Shown here: piece by piece, positions 8,291-17,636 of the stretch
Layout of the letters: each line of letters begins with the position of its first letter
How positions within the stretch are numbered: the first letter of the stretch is position 1
Assembly: GCA_002471275.1 (NCBI GenBank)
Contig: DKPQ01000023.1
Location: forward strand, 1 to 64,000
Origin: Flammeovirgaceae bacterium UBA7330
GTDB taxonomy: Bacteria > Bacteroidota > Bacteroidia > Cytophagales > Cyclobacteriaceae
Length of the DNA: 64,000 nt
Direction of reading: 5' to 3'
Notes under the pieces: generated by a model
The model's input: the letters and a program-made list of their open reading frames with translations, nothing else
Database searches by the model: none
Told to the model about the DNA's origin: nothing
Position numbers and translations under genes: made by a program

Positions 8291-9727
8291 ATGGATTCAA
8301 TTTTTATTGTTTTAGCAGGCATTGCAGTGGTTCTCTTTTGCATCATTGTGTTGCGTCTTCATGCTTTTCTTTCCCTCCTCATCGCAGCTTTAGTCACCGG
8401 AATGCTCACGAGCCAGGATCAGCTGTACCATTTTGCCCTTCAATCAGGGCTTTCAGAAACTGATGCCGTCGCCATGTCTGCGCAGTCACTGGGCTCACGA
8501 TTGGCTTCAGCTTTTGGCTCTACATCAGGGAAAATAGGCATCCTGATTGCCCTGGCATCCATCATCGGTGCCGCTTTGATGAAAAGTGGAGCAGCAGATA
8601 AGATCGTGAGGAGTTTGCTCAAGCTGGTAGGAAAAAAGAATGGGTCCCTGGCTTTTTTAACCAGTAGCTTCGCCCTGGGAATCCCGGTCTTTTTCGACAC
8701 GGTCTTTTACCTCATGATCCCTCTGGTAAAATCTCTCGGCGTTCGTGATCCTAAGAAATTCAGCTTGTATGTGATGTGTACCATTGCCGGGGGTGTCATG
8801 GCACATTCACTCATTCCACCCACTCCGGGTCCTCTATTCGTAGCCAAGGAATTGGGTGTAGACCTGGGGATCATGATTTCAGTAGGGATCATCGTAGGTA
8901 TTACTGTCGTATTGGCTGGATACGTTTACGCGCTTTGGGCCAATAAGCGATGGGAGCTTCCCATGAGGGATACCCCCGATATCACGGTGGAAGAGCTAAA
9001 AGAAAACACTCAGGTAAAAGATGAAGATTTGCCGGCTATTTGGATCTCCATATTACCAGTGCTTTTACCTGTACTCCTGATCGCTGGCAACACCATCATG
9101 AACATGAGCTTTCCTCCAGCCAGTTTGCAGGACGGATCATGGCTCAGCAGCTTCCTGGAACTGCTGACTTTTATTGGAGACCCCAACATTGCACTACTGC
9201 TCTCAGCTGGTATTGCCATGTACCTGTTAAGCACCCGGTTGAAGGACAGGGCACAGTTCCAAAAAGTGTTGACCGACGCACTATTGAGTGCGGGGATGAT
9301 CATTCTGATTACTTCTGCAGGAGGCACATTTGGTAAGATGCTCCAGCAGACCAACATCGGTGAAGGGATATCACAACTTGCCGGCAGCTATCAAACCGCC
9401 ATTCTTCCCCTGGCATTTGTTATCACAGCCGTAATACGTACGGCTCAGGGATCGGCGACCGTTGCCATGGTAACTACCATCGGGATCATGAGTGGCTTCG
9501 GAGACGCAGCACAACTGGGATTCCATCCCGTGTATCTGGCCATGGTGATAGGTTGTGGATCTAAAATCATTCCCTGGATGAACGACAGTGCTTTCTGGAT
9601 CATCACCAGGATGACAGGGATGGAAGAAAAAGAAACCATCCGCTTCTTTTCTTACTTGCTCACAGTGATGGGCATTGCCGGACTCATCATTTCGATGATC
9701 CTTTCAAAAATATTACCATTAACTTAG
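8291..9727 (+). CDS. GntP-family gluconate/aldarate:H+ symporter
   Basis: This 478-residue inner-membrane permease has about twelve hydrophobic segments and the GntP family pattern (FGSTSGKIGILIALASIIGAAL, SLIPPTPGPLFVAKELGV, and RTAQGSATVAM, followed by KIIPWMNDSAFWI near the end). GntP proteins import gluconate or related sugar acids with protons. The next two genes encode aldarate catabolic enzymes four and 32 bases apart, so the likely cargo is galactarate, glucarate or a related hexarate rather than gluconate. That substrate is inferred from context only. Confidence 0.88.
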   Translation: MDSIFIVLAGIAVVLFCIIVLRLHAFLSLLIAALVTGMLTSQDQLYHFALQSGLSETDAVAMSAQSLGSRLASAFGSTSGKIGILIALASIIGAALMKSGAADKIVRSLLKLVGKKNGSLAFLTSSFALGIPVFFDTVFYLMIPLVKSLGVRDPKKFSLYVMCTIAGGVMAHSLIPPTPGPLFVAKELGVDLGIMISVGIIVGITVVLAGYVYALWANKRWELPMRDTPDITVEELKENTQVKDEDLPAIWISILPVLLPVLLIAGNTIMNMSFPPASLQDGSWLSSFLELLTFIGDPNIALLLSAGIAMYLLSTRLKDRAQFQKVLTDALLSAGMIILITSAGGTFGKMLQQTNIGEGISQLAGSYQTAILPLAFVITAVIRTAQGSATVAMVTTIGIMSGFGDAAQLGFHPVYLAMVIGCGSKIIPWMNDSAFWIITRMTGMEEKETIRFFSYLLTVMGIAGLIISMILSKILPLT

Positions 9728-9731
9728 TCAG

Positions 9732-11264
9732 ATGGTAATCTCTAAGGAGGTAGTTCGCATTTCTGAAGCGGACAATGTAGGCGTGGTGACCACACCCAAA
9801 GGGCTGGAAAAAGGAGTGGAAGTGCTTGAAGGCGTGGTGACCACACAATTCATAGGGATGGGACATAAAGTAGCCCTAAAAACCTTTGAGAAAGGTGATG
9901 CTGTGATACGTTATGGCCATACCATCAGCCATGCCAGGGACCTGATTCCTGCCGGTGCCTGGGTAAATGAGCGAAACACCACACTCCCTGAACCACCATC
10001 ACTGAACACATTACAGTATACCCCGGTAAAGCAGACATCAGTTGAACCGCTCAATGGTTACACCTTTATGGGGTATAGAAATCCCGATGGTTCAGTCGGA
10101 ACTAAAAATGTATTGGGGATCTCCACAAGCGTACAGTGTGTGGCTGGCACCACCAACTATATCGTCGACAAGATCCAAAAGGAGTTGCTATCACGTTACC
10201 CCAATGTGGATGGTGTTGTTGCAATCAATCACAGTTATGGATGTGGGGTGGCCATCAATGCACCAGCGGCCATCGTACCTATCAGAACATTGAAAAACCT
10301 GGCTCAAAACCCCAATTTCGGAGGAGAAGTGATGATTGTTGGGTTGGGATGTGAGAAACTAAGACCGGAGAGCTTGTTGTCCGGAGACCGGGGTGAGGCG
10401 CAGGACTCCATCCTCTTTTTACAGGATGAGCGTTTCCAGGGATTTGGTGGTATGGTGGAGGGTATCATGGAAATGGCAGCCGCTCACCTGGAAAAACTTA
10501 ATGCAAGAAAGCGTGAACCCTGCCCGGTGTCTGACCTTGTGGTGGGGCTGCAGTGCGGTGGTAGTGATGCATTCTCCGGCATTACAGGCAACCCGGCAGC
10601 TGGCTTTGCCTCCGACCTCATCATCAGGGCTGGAGGAACCGTCCTGTTTTCTGAGGTGACGGAAGTACGAGATGCGATACAACAGCTCGTTTCAAGAGCA
10701 GCCAATAAAGACGTTGCCGAAGCACTAAAGCGGGAGATGAAGTGGTATGATGATTATCTATCCGCAGGGATGGTAGACCGAAGCTCAAACACTTCTCCTG
10801 GCAATAAAGCAGGCGGCTTAAGTAACATCGTAGAGAAAGCGTTGGGGTCCGTGGCCAAGTCAGGTAAAAGCCCGATTATGGATGTAGTACCTCCCGGAAA
10901 TAAGGTCCGTAAGAAAGGCCTCAACTTTGTAGCCACACCTGCCAGTGACTTCGTGTGCGGCACTTTACAACTGGCAGCCGGCATGAATGTCCATGTCTTT
11001 ATCACTGGGAGAGGTACACCCTATGGTCTCAGGGAAGTGCCTGTGATCAAGGTAAGTTCCAACTCTACACTAGCAGCCAGATGGGACGACCTCATAGATC
11101 TTGATGCAGGTCCGATCGCCTTTGGTGAGAAAACCATCGAGGAGGTAGGCTGGGAACTTTTCCACCTAATTCTTGATGTGGCGAGTGGATCAAAGAAAGT
11201 CGCAAGTGATAAATTGGGACTATATAACGATCTTGTTTTGTTTAATCCCGGCCCATTAACATAA
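9732..11264 (+). CDS. garD: UxaA-family sugar-acid dehydratase, probably galactarate dehydratase
   Basis: This 510-residue protein has an N-terminal SAF-like domain (residues 1-95, with HKVALKTFEKGDAVIRYG) and the altronate/galactarate dehydratase domain from about residue 105 (GYRNPDGSVGTKNVLGI, NHSYGCGVAIN, GLGCEKLRPE, LQCGGSDAFSGITGNPA). The cysteines in these motifs hold iron in the family. UxaA, GarD and related enzymes differ mainly in substrate. The following kdgD gene, whose enzyme uses the 5-dehydro-4-deoxyglucarate made by galactarate or glucarate dehydratase, favours the galactarate call (E. coli GarD is 523 residues). The gene starts four bases after the permease stop. Confidence 0.75.
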   Translation: MVISKEVVRISEADNVGVVTTPKGLEKGVEVLEGVVTTQFIGMGHKVALKTFEKGDAVIRYGHTISHARDLIPAGAWVNERNTTLPEPPSLNTLQYTPVKQTSVEPLNGYTFMGYRNPDGSVGTKNVLGISTSVQCVAGTTNYIVDKIQKELLSRYPNVDGVVAINHSYGCGVAINAPAAIVPIRTLKNLAQNPNFGGEVMIVGLGCEKLRPESLLSGDRGEAQDSILFLQDERFQGFGGMVEGIMEMAAAHLEKLNARKREPCPVSDLVVGLQCGGSDAFSGITGNPAAGFASDLIIRAGGTVLFSEVTEVRDAIQQLVSRAANKDVAEALKREMKWYDDYLSAGMVDRSSNTSPGNKAGGLSNIVEKALGSVAKSGKSPIMDVVPPGNKVRKKGLNFVATPASDFVCGTLQLAAGMNVHVFITGRGTPYGLREVPVIKVSSNSTLAARWDDLIDLDAGPIAFGEKTIEEVGWELFHLILDVASGSKKVASDKLGLYNDLVLFNPGPLT

Positions 11265-11296
11265 ATTTAAGCAACTAATTTTAACCTCATATAAAA

Positions 11297-12226
11297 ATGT
11301 CATTGACCTTAGCCCAAATTAAAGCGTCCCTGGAAGACGGACTACTTTCATTCCCCATTACTGATTTCACTGAAAAAGGAGAATTCAACCCGGATACATT
11401 TGCAGAAAGAATTGAATGGTTTGTTCAACATAAGGTATCCTCGGTATTTGTTGCCGGTGGAACCGGAGAATTCTTCTCATTGAGTAAACAGGAATACGAG
11501 CAGGTGGTCAACATTGCCACCAAAGTGGTGAATGACCGGGTACCTGTTATTTCCGGGGTGGGTAAAAGTATTCCGGATGCCATTGAGTATGCAAAGATCG
11601 CTGAAAAGGCAGGTGTACATGGATTGCTATTGTTCCCACCTTACCTCACCGAGTGCCCAAAAGATGGAGCATATGAGTATGCCAAAGCCATCATTCAATC
11701 TACAAGCTTGCCGGTGATTTATTACAACCGCGCCAATGGTATTCTAAACACACAATACATTACCAGGCTAGCCAAAGACTGCGACAACTTCATCGGGCTG
11801 AAAGACGGCACAGGTAACATTCAGGAGCTAAATGACATCATCAAGACCGTAGGCAAAAGACTGTCCTATATTGGTGGCGTACCCACTGCTGAAATCATTG
11901 CGGAGGCTTACCTCGCCATCGGCGTGAACACCTATTCATCAGCAGCATTCAACATTACACCAGACCTGGCTAATCTCTTTTACAAATCGCTGAGAAGTGG
12001 AGATGCCGAGACCGTGGCAAAGATCACCAGGTCTTTCTATATCCCGCTGGTAAGATTGAGGGAAAGAAAGAATGGCTATGCAGTAAGCCTCATCAAAGAA
12101 GGAGCTAAAATCATTGGCAAGTCCGGTGGAGATGTAAGAGCACCCCTTACCATGCCAACAAAGGAGGATACAGCAGATCTGGAAAAGATCATCCGGTCAG
12201 CCAATGCGGAGTTTGGTTTTAAATAA
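11297..12226 (+). CDS. kdgD: 5-dehydro-4-deoxyglucarate dehydratase (KdgD), DHDPS superfamily
   Basis: This 309-residue TIM-barrel protein of the dihydrodipicolinate synthase/N-acetylneuraminate lyase family has VFVAGGTGEFFSL, the catalytic Tyr in PVIYYNR and the Schiff-base lysine in FIGLKDGTGN (K169). The GGTGEFFSL motif and length match KdgD, which dehydrates and decarboxylates 5-dehydro-4-deoxyglucarate to 2,5-dioxopentanoate. It is the last gene of the aldarate unit. The dehydrogenase that would convert 2,5-dioxopentanoate to 2-oxoglutarate is not next to it. A true DHDPS is less likely because the pathway neighbours are sugar-acid genes. Confidence 0.87.
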   Translation: MSLTLAQIKASLEDGLLSFPITDFTEKGEFNPDTFAERIEWFVQHKVSSVFVAGGTGEFFSLSKQEYEQVVNIATKVVNDRVPVISGVGKSIPDAIEYAKIAEKAGVHGLLLFPPYLTECPKDGAYEYAKAIIQSTSLPVIYYNRANGILNTQYITRLAKDCDNFIGLKDGTGNIQELNDIIKTVGKRLSYIGGVPTAEIIAEAYLAIGVNTYSSAAFNITPDLANLFYKSLRSGDAETVAKITRSFYIPLVRLRERKNGYAVSLIKEGAKIIGKSGGDVRAPLTMPTKEDTADLEKIIRSANAEFGFK

Positions 12227-12275
12227 TCGAATGGGAGATTTTAAGTAAGCCTAAATAGGAAATCTTTGAGTCTTC

Positions 12276-12309
12276 GGGCCATTGTGGCAGATAAAGGATA
12301 CAATGGCCC
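12276..12309. other. Stem-loop between convergent operons
   Basis: A perfect ten-pair stem, GGGCCATTGT (12276-12285) and ACAATGGCCC (12300-12309), encloses a 14-base loop between the convergent ends of kdgD and the trp-his operon. There is no T tract on either strand, so it is not a classic intrinsic terminator. It may be a Rho-independent-like 3' end stabiliser. Confidence 0.5.
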
Positions 12310-12425
12310 CAAACATTCCGATTTATAACCACGGATGTGCCAATGGCTGCTTTCTGCATTTCTGAAAACAGACTCGGCGGACATAAGCAGTTATTTGCTT
12401 TATGCTATAGCGTTATTCCCCGCTA

Positions 12426-13913
12426 TCAGATCTCTACAGGTATCGCCTTGTACTTGCCATTGGCATAGACCTTGAACGTCATGGCATGTTTCAGAACCTC
12501 TGGCTTAAACATGGATTTACCCAAAAGCATACGACCGCATTCCTGAATCCCTTCAATGATAGACGGGTGCGGGTGTATCAGCTCTGCCAGTTCTTTAATG
12601 CCTTTGCCCATAGAAATCAATAGTGCGACAGCCTGAATGGCACTAGACGCATGCTCCCCTACTACCCTCATGCCGTAGATCTTGGTCTGATCATCATTAG
12701 ACACAATGATCTTGATGAAACCCTGGGTATTTCTCATGGCGGTGGCACGGGGAATACAGGAGTAGTCCACACTCACCACCTTGTACTCCAATCCTGCCTT
12801 TTGGGCTTGTATCTCATTCATTCCTACCCCTGCCACTTCGGGGCCCAGAAACATAATGGTAGAAATATTCTCATAGATCAGATCGCGTTCCGGCTTACCA
12901 AAAATGCGTTCGACTGCGAACCTACCTTCTAATTCTCCCACGTTTACGAGTGCAATATCGGCCGTGATATCGCCAACAGCATATATGTTTTCTACATTGG
13001 TCTGGGTAAGGTTATCGATGATCCCCCGCTTATCCATTTTCACATTCACTGATTCATCGAAGAGATCCTCATGATTGGGAACCCTTCCCACTGATACCAG
13101 CGCCTTCTCTACCCTAAATACTTCCTTGGAGCCATCGGTGTATTCCAATGTATAGTGAACCATACCATCTTTAATATCCATGTGGATCAACTTGGAGTTC
13201 CTATGGATCAAGACGTCTTTGGCCTCCAGGTTACGTTCAATTACTTTGACAATGTCCTCATCCTCAAAAGGGAGTATCCTATCTCCTTTATCAATGAGGT
13301 GGACTTTGGTCTTACCAAAATTGGAAAAGATGGTCGCAAATTCACACCCGATCACTCCTGCTCCGACGATCACAATACTTTTTGGGAAATGATCTAATTT
13401 ATCAAGGCCATCGCTGGTGAAAACATGCTCTTCATCTATTGGTAGCTCCGGCAACAACCGGGGACGACTACCTGTAGCAACAATGATGTTGTCGGCTTCC
13501 AGAATCTCATCGGAATCAAAATTATGTACATGGACCTGGTTCCTGGAAATGACTTTGGCATTACCCATGATAAATTCAAAGAGCCCTTCACCTATGGTCA
13601 CATTGATGTTATGCATATGATGCTCCAACAATTCCATGCGCTCCTGAACGGCCGCCTTTACCTCGTTTTTTAAGGTCTCATAGTTGAACTGATATTGGTG
13701 GATATTGAGGGCATCACTGTGTTTCCTGATATTGGCTGCTTCTCTGGAAAGCTCCCACCAGGTCTTACTCCATAAAGCTCCGTGATGGATCCCGGCTCCT
13801 CCAACTTGTTTCTTCTCAATTAGGGCTACTTTCTTCTTAAAATCTACAGCTCTCATGGCGGCTGCATATCCGGCAGGTCCTGCACCGATGACGATGACAT
13901 CGTATTTTTTCAT
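12426..13913 (-). CDS. Dihydrolipoamide-dehydrogenase-like flavoprotein lacking the redox disulfide
   Basis: This 495-residue class I pyridine-nucleotide-disulfide oxidoreductase fold has the FAD motif GAGPAGYAA near the N-terminus, the NAD(P) motif IVGAGVIGCEFA, the second FAD motif YAVGDI and the C-terminal dimerisation domain with HPHPSIIEGIQE. Where active family members have GGTCLNVGCIPSK, this protein has GGAGIHHGALWSK: both cysteines of CxxxxC are replaced (Gly and Ala). It therefore cannot run the usual dithiol chemistry. A transhydrogenase- or oxidase-like role is possible. It is the last gene of the trp-his operon, 47 bases after hisIE. ATG at 13913 is chosen over an upstream TTG. 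Confidence 0.8.
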   Translation of the reverse strand: MKKYDVIVIGAGPAGYAAAMRAVDFKKKVALIEKKQVGGAGIHHGALWSKTWWELSREAANIRKHSDALNIHQYQFNYETLKNEVKAAVQERMELLEHHMHNINVTIGEGLFEFIMGNAKVISRNQVHVHNFDSDEILEADNIIVATGSRPRLLPELPIDEEHVFTSDGLDKLDHFPKSIVIVGAGVIGCEFATIFSNFGKTKVHLIDKGDRILPFEDEDIVKVIERNLEAKDVLIHRNSKLIHMDIKDGMVHYTLEYTDGSKEVFRVEKALVSVGRVPNHEDLFDESVNVKMDKRGIIDNLTQTNVENIYAVGDITADIALVNVGELEGRFAVERIFGKPERDLIYENISTIMFLGPEVAGVGMNEIQAQKAGLEYKVVSVDYSCIPRATAMRNTQGFIKIIVSNDDQTKIYGMRVVGEHASSAIQAVALLISMGKGIKELAELIHPHPSIIEGIQECGRMLLGKSMFKPEVLKHAMTFKVYANGKYKAIPVEI

Positions 13914-13960
13914 TGACAAATGGGGTATTTCGTCCTGAATCTATAAAAAATAATGATAAA

Positions 13961-14560
13961 TCAAGAGGTTTGATGACGCTTTTCCAAAACACCCAGGACG
14001 TCATAAATCGACAGGTCCTGATCGGCAAGCAACACCATTAGATGGAAAAGTAGGTCTGCTGACTCATTTTTAAGGAGCTCTTTATCTCCGGCCATGGCTT
14101 CGATCACTGTTTCTACCGCCTCTTCTCCTACCTTCTGAGCTACCTTATTGGTCCCTTTTTGAAAAAGGCTACTGGTATAGGATTTGTCGGAAGGGTTTAC
14201 CTTCCGCGATTCGATGATTTCCATCAATCGCTCCAGGAACAGGGCGCTTTTCTGATTGTCCTCCTTAAAGCAGGTATCTGCCCCGGTATGGCAGGCCGGA
14301 CCAGCAGGTTCAGCCTTGATCAGCAGTGTGTCCTGATCACAATCGGGGATGATCTCTCTGACAAAAAGGTAGTTTTCAGAAGTCTCTCCCTTGGTCCAGA
14401 GTCTTTGCTTTGACCTACTGTAAAAAGTGACTTTTCCCGACTTTTTTGTCTCCTCAAGCGCTTCTTCATTCATGTAACCCAACATCAAAACCTTGCGGGT
14501 CTTAACATCCTGAATGATCGCTGGTACCAATCCATCTCCTTTCTTAAAATCTATTTCCAT
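13961..14560 (-). CDS. hisIE: Bifunctional phosphoribosyl-AMP cyclohydrolase / phosphoribosyl-ATP pyrophosphatase
   Basis: This 199-residue fusion has an N-terminal HisI cyclohydrolase (VLMLGYMNEEAL, TFYSRSKQRLWTKGETS, DCDQDTLLIKAEPAGPACH with metal-binding Asp and Cys residues) and, from about residue 112, a HisE pyrophosphohydrolase (KVAQKVGEEAVETVIEAM, ADLLFHLMVLL). It performs the second and third steps of histidine biosynthesis. The ATG overlaps the hisF stop by one base (TGATG), indicating translational coupling. The start at 14560 is preferred over TTG at 14563. Confidence 0.95.
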   Translation of the reverse strand: MEIDFKKGDGLVPAIIQDVKTRKVLMLGYMNEEALEETKKSGKVTFYSRSKQRLWTKGETSENYLFVREIIPDCDQDTLLIKAEPAGPACHTGADTCFKEDNQKSALFLERLMEIIESRKVNPSDKSYTSSLFQKGTNKVAQKVGEEAVETVIEAMAGDKELLKNESADLLFHLMVLLADQDLSIYDVLGVLEKRHQTS

Positions 14561-15315
14561 CAAATCCTAACGGGTATATTGTTTTGTAATAGTGATGTTT
14601 TCAAATCTGCAATCTCCACCTCTTTGTAATGAAAGATACTGGCTGCTAGTGCAGCATCGGCTATCCCATTGTGCAAAATCTCCGCAAAATGTACAGCATT
14701 TCCTCCTCCCCCGGAAGCGATCACCGGGATTGATACAGCTTTAGACACCCTGGTGGTGATATCCAGGGCAAAACCATTCTTCGTACCATCGTGATCCATG
14801 GAAGTAAGGAGGATCTCCCCCGCCCCACGTTCACACACTTCCCTGGACCAGGAAACGGTCTCCAGTTTCGTTGGTTTGGTCCCACCATGAGTATGAACAA
14901 GATCAGTCCCGTCCACGTATTTGGTATCAATTGCTACTACCAGACATTGAGAGCCAAATTCCGCTGAAATTTCATTGACAAGGCCCGGGTTCTTTACCGC
15001 GGCCGAATTAATAGCTACCTTATCAGCCCCTGCGTCGAGCATTACCCGCACATCCGACACTGCACTTATTCCCCCACCTACAGTGAAAGGAATATGTACA
15101 GCAGCAGCTACTGCTTTGACCATCTCTACCAGGGTCTTCCTACCCTCCAGCGTAGCCGAAATATCCAGAAAAACAAGTTCATCAGCTCCTTCAGTTGCAT
15201 AGCGTTCAGCAAGCTCCACGGGATCACCCGCATCACGAAGCTCCAGGAAATTGACTCCTTTTACGGTTCGGCCGTCCTTTACATCCAGGCAAGGTATGAT
15301 TCTTTTTGTAAGCAT
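14560..15315 (-). CDS. hisF: Imidazole glycerol phosphate synthase, cyclase subunit
   Basis: This 251-residue (beta-alpha)8 barrel has the catalytic Asp in IIPCLDVKDG (D11) and the second in VVAIDTKYVDG. Phosphate-binding glycines lie in VGGGIS and IASGGGGN. HisF cyclises PRFAR with ammonia supplied by HisH to give imidazole glycerol phosphate and AICAR. Its ATG overlaps the hisA stop by one base (TAATG). Standard length and motifs. Confidence 0.96.
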   Translation of the reverse strand: MLTKRIIPCLDVKDGRTVKGVNFLELRDAGDPVELAERYATEGADELVFLDISATLEGRKTLVEMVKAVAAAVHIPFTVGGGISAVSDVRVMLDAGADKVAINSAAVKNPGLVNEISAEFGSQCLVVAIDTKYVDGTDLVHTHGGTKPTKLETVSWSREVCERGAGEILLTSMDHDGTKNGFALDITTRVSKAVSIPVIASGGGGNAVHFAEILHNGIADAALAASIFHYKEVEIADLKTSLLQNNIPVRI

Positions 15316-16028
15316 TAGAAACTGCTAAGTTGTTGTAAAGATAGTTTTCCCTCGTAATATGCCTTGCCAATGATCGCTCCATATAGTTTATTGGCTTTGA
15401 GCTGTTCCAGGTCCGACATGGTTGTGACACCACCACTGGCAATGAGGTTGATATCCGAAAAGCGGTCAGTAATCTTGGTGTAAAGCTCAAATGAAGGTCC
15501 GGCCATTACCCCATCCTTCGAGATATCCGTACAGATCACCCATCGTGCTCCAGCCTCGAGGAAGTCCTGCAGAAAATCAAACAAATCCAATCCGGAAGAT
15601 TGCTGCCACCCTGATACCATCACCTTTTCATCGAGCACATCTGCCCCCAGGATAATCCGATCACTTCCATGATCCTGGATCCATTGCTTCACTTTATCCG
15701 GATCTTTGGCTGCAATACTGCCAGCCGTAGCTTGTTGAGCCCCTGCATCAAAGACCTTATTCAGATCCTCTTCAGTCTTTACGCCTCCACCGAAATCTAC
15801 CTGAAGGCTGGTATTTTGACAAATCTTTCGAAGCACGTCAATATTGACCACGTGACTGGCTTTCGCCCCATCGAGATCCACAAGATGTAATCTTTTGATT
15901 CCTGCACCTTCAAACTGCCTGGCTATTTCCACGGGATCGGAGCTATATTCTTTCATGGCATTATAGTCCCCTTTGGTGAGCCTCACACACTTACCATCAA
16001 TTAAATCTATCGCAGGTATTATTTGCAT
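15315..16028 (-). CDS. hisA: Phosphoribosylformimino-5-aminoimidazole carboxamide ribotide isomerase
   Basis: This 237-residue barrel has the catalytic pair D8 (IIPAIDLIDG) and the Asp in ILGADVLDEKV, with phosphate loops in DFGGGVK and IASGGV. HisA performs an Amadori rearrangement of ProFAR. TrpF of the same operon performs the analogous reaction on phosphoribosylanthranilate. It lies three bases after hisH. Confidence 0.96.
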   Translation of the reverse strand: MQIIPAIDLIDGKCVRLTKGDYNAMKEYSSDPVEIARQFEGAGIKRLHLVDLDGAKASHVVNIDVLRKICQNTSLQVDFGGGVKTEEDLNKVFDAGAQQATAGSIAAKDPDKVKQWIQDHGSDRIILGADVLDEKVMVSGWQQSSGLDLFDFLQDFLEAGARWVICTDISKDGVMAGPSFELYTKITDRFSDINLIASGGVTTMSDLEQLKANKLYGAIIGKAYYEGKLSLQQLSSF

Positions 16029-16031
16029 CTG

Positions 16032-16616
16032 TTAAAGCTTTAAGAAATTTTCCAGGATGGCCATTCCGGGCTCTGCGCTCTTTTCGGGATGCGCCTGGAT
16101 GGCATAAAAATTATCCTTTTGGAGCAATGCGGTAAAGGGTACATCATAGGTGCATTCGGCTGTGGTATATTCACACACAGGTAGATAATAACTGTGTACA
16201 AAATAGATGTAACTCCCCTCCTGCACTCCTTTCAGCAAGGGTGAATTCAACTTTGTGATGTCATTCCACCCCATATGTGGCACTTTGATGCCATTGGGAA
16301 TAAACCTTTTTACCTGAATGGGTATGATCCCCAGACATTCCGTATGATTTTCCTCGGTCCGCTCACACATCAGCTGCATGCCCAGACAAACGCCCAAAAA
16401 TGGTTGCTTCAGGCCTGTTAATACATGATCCAAACCATTCCTCTTCAGGGATCTCATGGCAGAACTGGCCTCTCCCTGCCCGGGAAAGATCACCTTGTCT
16501 GCTGAGAACAACTCATCCGGATCGTCGGTAAGTATCGGATCTACCCCTAACCTGTTCAACGCAAAGGTCAGAGACTGCACATTTCCAGCATTGTATTTTA
16601 CGATCGCTAATTTCAT
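16032..16616 (-). CDS. hisH: Imidazole glycerol phosphate synthase, glutamine amidotransferase subunit
   Basis: This 194-residue class I glutamine amidotransferase has the nucleophile Cys in FLGVCLGMQLMCE (C77) and the catalytic His-x-Glu in YAIQAHPEKS. It delivers ammonia to HisF. The gene begins nine bases after the DAHP synthase stop, so the histidine genes continue directly from the aromatic block without visible promoter or terminator. hisG, hisD, hisC and hisB are not in this window. Confidence 0.95.
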   Translation of the reverse strand: MKLAIVKYNAGNVQSLTFALNRLGVDPILTDDPDELFSADKVIFPGQGEASSAMRSLKRNGLDHVLTGLKQPFLGVCLGMQLMCERTEENHTECLGIIPIQVKRFIPNGIKVPHMGWNDITKLNSPLLKGVQEGSYIYFVHSYYLPVCEYTTAECTYDVPFTALLQKDNFYAIQAHPEKSAEPGMAILENFLKL

Positions 16617-16625
16617 CTATCTGCT

Positions 16626-17636
16626 TCAGTAAGAGCCATTTAGCTCCAGTACTTTTCTGATTTTTGCGATGAGCCTGCTTGATGCATCAAAACTCAAGGT
16701 TTGCTGCCCATCTGAAAATGCCTTGTCCGGTACTTCATGCACCTCGAAGATCACGCCATCAGCACCCGCGATGGTGGATGCCAAAGCAATGGGTTCTACA
16801 TAATCCCTGATACCAATACCATGTGAAGGATCAGCAATGACCGGCAGGTGAGTTTTATCTTTAAGGATTGGAATGGCATTGATGTCGAATGTATTCCGAG
16901 AAGCCCGCTCGTAAGTTCGGATGCCACGCTCGCAAAGCATCAATCGTTCGTTTCCAGCTGAAAAAACATATTCAGCACTATATAGAAGCTCATCGATGGT
17001 CCCGGAGATCCCACGCTTTATCATCACAGGTTTATCTACCTTTCCCAGCTCATCCAACAGGTTGAAGTTTTGGGTGTTGCGGGCTCCTACCTGGTAAATA
17101 TCCACGTAATCATACATCTCCTCGATCTGAGAGACCTGCATCACCTCCGTCACGATCTTGATACCATGCTCCCTGGCTAATTTGTACCACAGCTTTAAAC
17201 CTTCAAGTCCCATTCCCCTAAAAGAATATGGAGAACTCCTTGGTTTAAAAACACCACCTCGCATGATACTCAGGTTATTGGCCTTCAGGTGTTCGATGGT
17301 CTTCAGTATGTTTTCTTCACCCTCAATACTGCAAGGGCCGGCCATCATGGCAAACTCCCCATCGCCTATTTTGATACCATCTCCCAGGTCTATCTGTGTC
17401 TGGTTCACCTTCCATTTGGAGGAAACAAGCTTGTAGTCATCGGAAACAACATGAATGTCTTTGATTCCATCCAGATGACCAATCTTACGGATGTCAAATC
17501 GCTCTTTGCCAATCCCCACCAGGTAATCACCCTTTTGTGTCTTTACCTCGGTGGTTTTGTACTTATGTGCTTTCATCTCATCAGCCACAATTTTTCTGGA
17601 CGCTGCTGAGATATTGGGTTCAAATTGTATGATCAT
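16626..17636 (-). CDS. aroF: 3-deoxy-7-phosphoheptulonate (DAHP) synthase, type I-beta
   Basis: This 336-residue enzyme has an N-terminal ferredoxin-like regulatory domain (about residues 1-70) and a KDO8P/DAHP synthase barrel with the phosphoenolpyruvate motif FKPRSSPYSFRG, GPCSIE, IKRGISGT and the metal-binding DPSHGIG. It condenses PEP with erythrose-4-phosphate, the first step of the shikimate pathway. The N-terminal domain is the place where this subtype senses aromatic amino acids. Its ATG overlaps the trpA stop by four bases, which places the common-pathway entry enzyme in the tryptophan operon. Confidence 0.93.
   Translation of the reverse strand: MIIQFEPNISAASRKIVADEMKAHKYKTTEVKTQKGDYLVGIGKERFDIRKIGHLDGIKDIHVVSDDYKLVSSKWKVNQTQIDLGDGIKIGDGEFAMMAGPCSIEGEENILKTIEHLKANNLSIMRGGVFKPRSSPYSFRGMGLEGLKLWYKLAREHGIKIVTEVMQVSQIEEMYDYVDIYQVGARNTQNFNLLDELGKVDKPVMIKRGISGTIDELLYSAEYVFSAGNERLMLCERGIRTYERASRNTFDINAIPILKDKTHLPVIADPSHGIGIRDYVEPIALASTIAGADGVIFEVHEVPDKAFSDGQQTLSFDASSRLIAKIRKVLELNGSY

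Noticed and set aside
12276..12309. Intrinsic terminator
   Set aside because: The stem is good but neither strand has a T tract, so it was kept only as a stem-loop.
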